NCBI GenBank assembly: GCA_963736525.1
Contig: CAVTPF010000013.1
Span: 124,001-188,000 of the forward strand
Reading direction: 5' to 3'
DNA: 64,000 nucleotides
From: Bog-473 sp963736525
Lineage (GTDB): Bacteria > Actinomycetota > Acidimicrobiia > Acidimicrobiales > RAAP-2
Position 1 is the stretch's first letter. Every line of letters begins with the position of its first letter. Under the pieces are notes generated by a model. It saw only the letters and a program-made list of their open reading frames with translations. It had not been told where the DNA came from and did not search any database. The position numbers and the translations under genes are program-made. Positions 59,079-64,000 of this stretch are shown piece by piece.

Positions 59079-60080
59079 ATGGACGATGTGGAGCAGATGC
59101 GTCGGGCCATGGCGCTGGCCGCAGCGGTCCGCTCCAGCACCGCCCCGAACCCGTGGGTGGGTTGCGTCGTCGTGCCCCGCGGCGCGGAGGGCGCCGACGG
59201 TCCGACGGTCTTCGAGGGCGCGACGGCGCCGCCCGGCGGCCCCCATGCCGAGGTCACCGCGCTCGGAGCGGCCGGGGACGCGGCCCGGGGTGCCACGCTC
59301 TACGTGACGCTGGAGCCGTGCGCCCACCACGGGAGGACGCCGCCCTGCACCGATGCCGTCGTCGCGGCGGGCGTGGCCCGCGTCGTGGTCGGCATCGAGG
59401 ACCCGGACCCCCAGGTGGCGGGGCGGGGCGTCGCCGCGCTCCGCGAGGCCGGGGTGGAGGTCGTGGTCGGGGTGGCGGCCGACGAGGTCACCGAGCAGCT
59501 GGCGCCGTACCTCAAGCACCGCACCACCGGCCGGCCCTGGGTGGTCCTCAAGATGGCGGCCAGCCTCGACGCCCGCACCGCCGCCCCCGACGGCACCAGC
59601 CGCTGGATCACCGGGGAGGCGGCACGCCGCGACGTGCACCTGCTGCGCTCCCGATCCGACGCCGTGCTGGTGGGGGCGGGCACCGTCCGGGCGGACGACC
59701 CGGAGCTGACGGTCCGCCTGGGCGACGGGATCGACCGTGCCCAGCCCCTGCGGGTCGTGCTCGGACACGCGCCAGCCGGCGCCCGCGTGCTGCCGGCGCT
59801 GGAGCTCACGGGCGACCTCGGCGACATCCTGACCCAGCTCGGGCGCCGAGGCGTCGTCCAACTCCTCGTGGAGGGTGGGCCGTCGGTCGCCCACGACTTT
59901 CACGCGGCCGGCCTGGTGGACCGCTATGTCCTCTACCTGGCACCGGTGTTCTTCGGGGGCGACGATGGCCGGCCGCTCTTCGCCGGTCAAGGGGCTGGCA
60001 CAATTGCCGATGTGTGGAAGGGCAGGCTCGTGTCAGTCGAACGACTAGGTGACGATCTTCGGGTGGAGGTGGCGGCCTGA
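59079..60080 (+). CDS. ribD: Bifunctional riboflavin deaminase/reductase RibD
   Basis: 333 residues with two domains. The N-terminal zinc deaminase has PHAEVTAL (His56, Glu58) and EPCAHHGRTPPC; it deaminates the pyrimidine from GTP cyclohydrolase II. The C-terminal reductase domain (from about 150) has WVVLKMAASLDARTA, GAGTVRADDPELTVR and LLVEGGPSVAHDF. The ATG at 59079 has GAGG about 12 nt upstream. No FMN riboswitch fits in the ~40-nt leader. The stop overlaps ribBA (TGATG). Confidence 0.95.
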   Translation: MDDVEQMRRAMALAAAVRSSTAPNPWVGCVVVPRGAEGADGPTVFEGATAPPGGPHAEVTALGAAGDAARGATLYVTLEPCAHHGRTPPCTDAVVAAGVARVVVGIEDPDPQVAGRGVAALREAGVEVVVGVAADEVTEQLAPYLKHRTTGRPWVVLKMAASLDARTAAPDGTSRWITGEAARRDVHLLRSRSDAVLVGAGTVRADDPELTVRLGDGIDRAQPLRVVLGHAPAGARVLPALELTGDLGDILTQLGRRGVVQLLVEGGPSVAHDFHAAGLVDRYVLYLAPVFFGGDDGRPLFAGQGAGTIADVWKGRLVSVERLGDDLRVEVAA

Positions 60081-61300
60081 TGGGCTTCTCGACGGTGCAG
60101 GAGGCCATCGACGCCATCGCGCGACTGGGCATGGCCGTGGTCGTCGACGACGAGGACCGGGAGAACGAGGGCGACCTCGTGATGGCGGCCGAGGCGGCAA
60201 CGCCCGAGCACATCGCCTTCTTTCTGGCCCACACCTCTGGCGTGATCTGTGTCCCGCTGCTCCCGGAGCGGGCCGACCTCCTCGACCTCCCCCTCATGGT
60301 CACCGCCAACACCGAGGCGCAGCGGACCGCGTTCACGGTGAGCGTCGACTACCGGCACGGGACGACGACCGGTATTTCGGCGGCGGACCGGGCGGCCACC
60401 ATCGCGGCGCTCATCGACCGGCAGACGCGCCCGAACGACCTCAACCGACCGGGCCACATCTTCCCGCTGCGCTACCGGACGGGCGGAGTGCTCAAGCGGG
60501 CGGGTCACACCGAGGCGACGGTCGACCTCAGCCGAGCGGCCGGGTTGTCACCGGCCGGGGTCCTGTGCGAGATCGTGACCGAGGACAAGTCCGGGATGGC
60601 GCGCCTGCCCGACTTGGAGCGCTTCGCCAAGAAGCACGACCTGCCGCTCATCTCCATCGCGGACCTCATCCGCTACCGCCGCCAGCACGAGAAGCTCGTC
60701 CGGCTCGTCTCCGAGGCGCGCATCCCGGCGCAGGGCCGGGAGTACCGCGCCTTCGTGTACGAGTCGGTCCTGGACAACGAGCAGCACCTGGCGCTGGTGA
60801 TGGGGGACGTGGCCGGCACCGAGGACGTGCTGGTGCGCGTGCACTCCGAATGCCTGACGGGCGACGTATTCGGCTCGCTGCGCTGCGACTGCGGCCCCCA
60901 GCTGCAGGCGTCGCTCGACCTCATCGAGAGGGAGGGGAGGGGCGTCCTCATCTACCTGCGTGGCCACGAGGGGCGCGGCATCGGCCTCGGCCACAAGATC
61001 CGGGCCTACCAGCTGCAAGAGGAGGGGCACGACACCGTCGACGCCAACCTGCAACAGGGACTACCGGTCGACAGCCGCGAGTACGGCATCGGCGCGCAGA
61101 TGCTGGTCGACCTCGGCGTCACCACCATGCGGCTCATGACGAACAACCCGGTCAAGTACGGCGGCCTCGAGGGCTTCGGCCTCGACATCACCGAGCGGGT
61201 CCCGCTGCAGACCTCGGCCAACCCCGAGAACATCGCCTACCTGCGGACCAAGCGGGAACGTATGGGCCACCTGCTGCACGGGCTCGACGACGTCCTATGA
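60080..61300 (+). CDS. ribBA: Bifunctional DHBP synthase / GTP cyclohydrolase II
   Basis: 406 residues. The RibB half (1-205) has VVVDDEDRENEGDLVMAAE and HTSGVICVPL with the acidic metal site, forming the 4-carbon unit from ribulose 5-phosphate. The RibA half has the zinc cysteines in HSECLTGDVFGSLRCDCG and GHEGRGIGLGHKIRAYQLQE, opening GTP. Both catalytic parts look intact. Riboflavin synthase (ribE) is missing between ribD and ribBA, unlike the common order. Confidence 0.96.
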   Translation: MGFSTVQEAIDAIARLGMAVVVDDEDRENEGDLVMAAEAATPEHIAFFLAHTSGVICVPLLPERADLLDLPLMVTANTEAQRTAFTVSVDYRHGTTTGISAADRAATIAALIDRQTRPNDLNRPGHIFPLRYRTGGVLKRAGHTEATVDLSRAAGLSPAGVLCEIVTEDKSGMARLPDLERFAKKHDLPLISIADLIRYRRQHEKLVRLVSEARIPAQGREYRAFVYESVLDNEQHLALVMGDVAGTEDVLVRVHSECLTGDVFGSLRCDCGPQLQASLDLIEREGRGVLIYLRGHEGRGIGLGHKIRAYQLQEEGHDTVDANLQQGLPVDSREYGIGAQMLVDLGVTTMRLMTNNPVKYGGLEGFGLDITERVPLQTSANPENIAYLRTKRERMGHLLHGLDDVL

Positions 61301-61316
61301 CGCGCCGCCTTCCCTG

Positions 61317-61850
61317 ATGGCCGATTCGGAGCTGGTCGCGCTGCCCGAGGGCACGCTCGACGACGTGGCGGCCCGGGTCGGGACCAGCCTGCGCGGCACG
61401 CACGACGGCACGGGTCTCCGCATCGGCATTGCCTGCGCCCTCTTCAACGGCGGCGTGACCCTGCGCCTGCTCGACGGCGCCCTCGCTGCGCTGGCGGAGG
61501 CGGGGACGGACCGCCGTGACGTCACAGTGGCCTGGGCGCCCGGTGCTTTCGAGCTGCCGCTGGTGGCGCGCGCCTTCGTGCACGCCGGCAAGGTGCACGC
61601 CGTGGTGTGCCTCGGCGCGGTGATCCGTGGCGACACCGGGCACTACGACTTCGTGGCGGGGGAGTGCGCCGCCGGCATCCAGCAGGTGCAGCTGGCGACC
61701 GGCGTGCCGGTTGTGTTCGGCGTGCTCACGACCGACACACTGGACCAGGCGCTCCAGCGGTCGGAGCCGGACCACGCCAACAAGGGCCGCGAGGCGGCGC
61801 TGACGGGGGTCGAGATGGTGCGGCTGCTGCGCAGCGGACACCTCTCGTAG
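61317..61850 (+). CDS. ribH: 6,7-dimethyl-8-ribityllumazine synthase
   Basis: Icosahedral or pentameric enzyme condensing the pyrimidine with DHBP (177 residues). ACALFNGGVTLRLLDGAL, the PGAFELPLVARAF loop, LGAVIRGDTGHYDFVAGE and FGVLTTDTLDQALQRS are the conserved substrate-binding blocks. The start MADSELVALPEGTL is slightly longer than the usual N-terminus. It is 16 bp after ribBA and ends the rib operon. Confidence 0.95.
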   Translation: MADSELVALPEGTLDDVAARVGTSLRGTHDGTGLRIGIACALFNGGVTLRLLDGALAALAEAGTDRRDVTVAWAPGAFELPLVARAFVHAGKVHAVVCLGAVIRGDTGHYDFVAGECAAGIQQVQLATGVPVVFGVLTTDTLDQALQRSEPDHANKGREAALTGVEMVRLLRSGHLS

Positions 61851-61911
61851 CCGAGCCCTCTCCCGACCTCCGTCGTCTCGCCGCACCGGTGCGGGGCGCA
61901 CGAACGCCATG

Positions 61912-61939
61912 CCACGGACGCCATTCCACGGACGCCATT
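61912..61939 (+). repeat. 14-bp tandem repeat after ribH
   Basis: CCACGGACGCCATT occurs twice in direct tandem, with a partial copy (ACGCCAT) just before. A separate 14-bp palindrome CCGCACCGGTGCGG is at 61881-61894. Both lie in the 183-bp gap before the hydrolase gene. Confidence 0.7.
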
Positions 61940-62033
61940 CATGGAGCGTTCACACGGCGGAAAACGCGCCGACACCTCGGGCTCCTACCGTGACCCGGGC
62001 CAGCTGACCAGCAGACCGGAAGGGGTGGTCCGC

Positions 62034-63152
62034 ATGGGCGAGACGGTCCGACCGGCCGACAAGGCGGAGGAGCCCGACGGCACGGCGGATGAGCCTGAGG
62101 GCACGGCGCGACCCGCGCCGGCCTCGGTCGACCCCGCCTTGATCCGCTTCCGTCCCGGCGTCCGGCGCGAGGGCGCCTTCGGGGTGCGCTACGTCACCGT
62201 CCACGGCTACCGCCGCGCCTACGTCAAGGCCGGCGAGGGGCCGGCCCTGCTCCTCATCCACGGCATCGGGGACAGCTCCGACACGTGGCGCCCGGTGGTC
62301 GATCAGCTGGCCCAGCACCAGACCGTCATCGCACCGGATCTCCTCGGCCACGGGCGCTCCGAGAAGCCGCGGGCCGACTACACGATCGCCGGCTTCGCCA
62401 ACGGCATGCGTGACCTGTTGAGCGTCCTGGAGGTGGAGCGGGTCACGGTGGTGGGCCACTCGCTGGGCGGCGGCGTGGCCGCGCAGTTCGCCTATCAATT
62501 CCCCGAACGCTGCGAACGCATCGTGCTGGTGGGCAGCGGCGGCGTCGGGCGCACCGTCAGTCCGTTGCTGCGCCTGGCCGCCGTGCCCGGGATCGAGGCG
62601 CTGATGCCCCTGCTCGGCCTTCCGCCCGTTCGCCTGGCCGGCCGGCTCGGAGCCGACCTCCTGCGCGTGTTCGACACGGCGCTCGGACGTGACACCGAGG
62701 AGATCCTGGCGGTCTTCGACGCGCTGCCCAACTTCGAGGCGCGCCGCGCCATCCTGCGCACCCTTCGCTCCGGGGTGGACTGGCGGGGCCAGGTCATCAC
62801 CATGCTGGACCGGGCCTACCTGGCCGAGGGCGTGCCCACGCTCATCGTGTGGGGCCGCCACGACGCCATCATCCCGCTCGGGCACGGACGGCTCGCCCAG
62901 GCCGCCATGCCAGGGAGCCGCCTCGAGATCTTCGACGAGGCGGGCCACTTCCCCCACCACACCGATCCGGCGCGCTTCGCGAGCCTGGTGCACGAGTTCG
63001 TGGAGCACATGCCGCCGGCCCGCTACGACCGGGACGACTGGAGGCGGCGGCTGCTGCGCAGCACGCGGCCCGACGAGACGGCGGTGGTGGCCCAACCCGT
63101 CGGGAGCTCGGGCGAGCTGACCCTGCTGGAGCGGACCCCCGGTCCGGCCTGA
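62034..63152 (+). CDS. Alpha/beta hydrolase
   Basis: 372-residue alpha/beta-hydrolase. The first ~60 residues are acidic/proline-rich and probably disordered. The core has LLLIHGIGDSSDTW (oxyanion), PDLLGHGRSEKP, the nucleophile elbow GHSLGGGVA, the acid in IVWGRHDAIIP and the histidine in DEAGHFPHH. It resembles epoxide-hydrolase/esterase-type proteins; the substrate is unknown. A C-terminal ~60-residue tail (RYDRDDWRRRLLRSTRP) extends beyond the fold. ATG at 62034 with AAGGGG upstream is preferred to ATG at 61941, which lies at the repeat. Confidence 0.85.
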   Translation: MGETVRPADKAEEPDGTADEPEGTARPAPASVDPALIRFRPGVRREGAFGVRYVTVHGYRRAYVKAGEGPALLLIHGIGDSSDTWRPVVDQLAQHQTVIAPDLLGHGRSEKPRADYTIAGFANGMRDLLSVLEVERVTVVGHSLGGGVAAQFAYQFPERCERIVLVGSGGVGRTVSPLLRLAAVPGIEALMPLLGLPPVRLAGRLGADLLRVFDTALGRDTEEILAVFDALPNFEARRAILRTLRSGVDWRGQVITMLDRAYLAEGVPTLIVWGRHDAIIPLGHGRLAQAAMPGSRLEIFDEAGHFPHHTDPARFASLVHEFVEHMPPARYDRDDWRRRLLRSTRPDETAVVAQPVGSSGELTLLERTPGPA

Positions 63153-63162
63153 GGAGTGGGGC

Positions 63163-63564
63163 TCAGTACAGGATGAGCTGGGTGCAGCGGTACGACGCCA
63201 TCAGGCGCTCCGTCGTCTGGTTCGTCACCATGGCGTCCCAGACCTGCGTCGTGCGCCCCGTGTGCAGCGGCGACGCCGTGGCCATCACGAGGTCCCCCTC
63301 TCTGGCGCTCGACACGAAGTTGGCCGAGCAGTCGACGGTGGTGAAGCTCTTGGCACCGTCGGGCCAGTGGTGGTTGACGCCGAAGGCGCACAGGGCGTCG
63401 GCCAGGGTGATGACCACGGGCGCCCACAGATAGCCGGTGCCCGCAATCAGGTCGTGGCGCACGGTGAGCCGCGCGATGGGGTCCTCCTCCACGTCGACCG
63501 GCGGGATCTCGATCCCGAGCAGGTTCAAGAAGTTGAAGACGTCATAGGGAGGCGGCACGGGCAC
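63163..63564 (-). CDS. PaaI-type hotdog thioesterase
   Basis: Hotdog-fold protein of about 133 residues, probably hydrolysing acyl-CoA thioesters. The core helix segment is VITLADALCAFGVN with HHWPDGAKSFTTVDCSANFVSS and GDLVMATASPLHTGRTTQVWDA as strands, in the order of PaaI-like enzymes. The substrate is unknown. The start is uncertain: GTG at 63564 or 63558 gives a short leader before PPPYDVFNFLNLLG, and a GTG at 63594 adds ten basic residues. It converges with the hydrolase gene (10 bp between stops) and is divergent from hisG. Confidence 0.8.
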   Translation of the reverse strand: MPVPPPYDVFNFLNLLGIEIPPVDVEEDPIARLTVRHDLIAGTGYLWAPVVITLADALCAFGVNHHWPDGAKSFTTVDCSANFVSSAREGDLVMATASPLHTGRTTQVWDAMVTNQTTERLMASYRCTQLILY

Positions 63565-63629
63565 AGCTTGCCGTACCGGCACGCCGCGCCGCACGACCCC
63601 CGCCGGCCCGTCTGCGAAGATCTACGCCC

Positions 63630-64000
63630 ATGCTCCGCCTCGTCCTGCCGAAGGGATCGCTCGAACGCGCCACCATGCAGCTCTTCGAGGACGCCGACCT
63701 CGCCGTCAACCGCGCCTCGGACGTGGCCTACCGCGCCAGCATCGCGGACCCCCGCATCGACGAGGTGCGGATCCTGCGCCCGCAGGAGATCCCCGTCTAC
63801 GTCGCCGACGGACTGTTCGACCTCGGCATCACCGGACGCGACTGCATCGAGGAGCGGGGGAGCGAGGTCGTCTCCCTCGGTGAGCTCGCGTACTCGAAGG
63901 TGACGGCGAACCCGGCCCGCATCGTGCTCGCCGTGGGCGCCGACTCCCCGGTGCACACCCTGGCCGAGCTGTCCGCCGCGGTGGCCGACCGGCCCGGCCG
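63630..64000 (+). CDS. hisG: ATP phosphoribosyltransferase, 5' part (runs off the window)
   Basis: First enzyme of histidine synthesis, joining ATP and PRPP. 123 codons are visible, starting LRLVLPKGSLERATMQLFED. RILRPQEIPVYVADGLFDLG and ITGRDCIEERG follow, typical of the HisG catalytic domain. Whether the long form with its C-terminal regulatory domain is present cannot be seen. The ATG at 63630 is the natural start; TACGCC just upstream is too close to be its -10. The gene is truncated only by the window edge. Confidence 0.93.
   Translation, partial: MLRLVLPKGSLERATMQLFEDADLAVNRASDVAYRASIADPRIDEVRILRPQEIPVYVADGLFDLGITGRDCIEERGSEVVSLGELAYSKVTANPARIVLAVGADSPVHTLAELSAAVADRPG

Overview
The window is a dense, very high-GC bacterial chromosome segment with many GTG starts, stop/start overlaps and almost no spacer DNA. 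Gene content points to an actinobacterium. The markers are an ftsZ-yggS-sepF-yggT-divIVA division cluster, a bacterial proteasome activator (bpa), a mycobacterial-type integration host factor (mihF), a PriA without helicase motifs, and mIHF-gmk-rpoZ-coaBC-metK-priA-def-fmt synteny. My best guess from overall feel is a deep-branching, Acidimicrobiia-like lineage, but no rRNA gene is present to confirm it. I saw no tRNA, rRNA, CRISPR array, prophage or insertion sequence.

Layout. 1-6.1 kb: cell division (ftsZ, yggS, sepF, yggT, divIVA), a histone-tail/DksA zinc-finger protein, lspA and rluD. 6.1-16 kb: a group 2-like sigma factor with an altered region 4.2, a histidine phosphatase, an Rrf2 regulator, a phosphodiesterase, bpa, an RDD membrane protein, dnaE and two unknown proteins. 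16-20.7 kb: a DUF255 thioredoxin-like protein, an SDR, and a compact ECF41 module (AhpD-like protein plus sigma factor) with its own predicted promoter. 20.8-26.3 kb: menaquinone genes menE/menB-menA/menH/menD in alternating orientation. 26.3-33.4 kb: accessory DNA with a decayed PQQ/Ig-like gene, a carotenoid oxygenase, tyrS, a lipoprotein, a flavin reductase, a broken NTF2-like gene, cysteine-rich proteins and an Nfu protein.

33.4-48.3 kb: a biosynthetic run, aroC-aroK-aroB-aroQ-(peptidase)-efp-nusB, then pyrR-pyrB-pyrC-carA-carB-pyrD-pyrF. A textbook PyrR-binding RNA loop lies just ahead of the pyrR ribosome-binding site, so the pyrimidine operon is probably repressed at translation. 48.3-63.2 kb: mihF-gmk-rpoZ-coaBC-metK-priA, def-fmt-methyltransferase-rpe, a two-gene phosphonate-type cassette, ribD-ribBA-ribH, and an alpha/beta hydrolase. 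The window ends in a PaaI-type thioesterase (minus strand) and the first 371 bases of hisG.

Regulatory style. At about sixteen genes a TAnnnT -10 hexamer sits 6-9 bases before the start codon, usually with no Shine-Dalgarno and no clear -35, so leaderless transcription appears common. These boxes also settle many start codons. The most notable regulatory sites are an overlapping divergent pair of -10 boxes between menE and menB, an ECF41-type promoter at 19155-19181, the PyrR loop at 38956-38986, and an AT-rich near-consensus promoter containing a KstR-type palindrome upstream of ribD. Four of the five convergent junctions that have room for one carry a short perfect GC hairpin without a U-tract.
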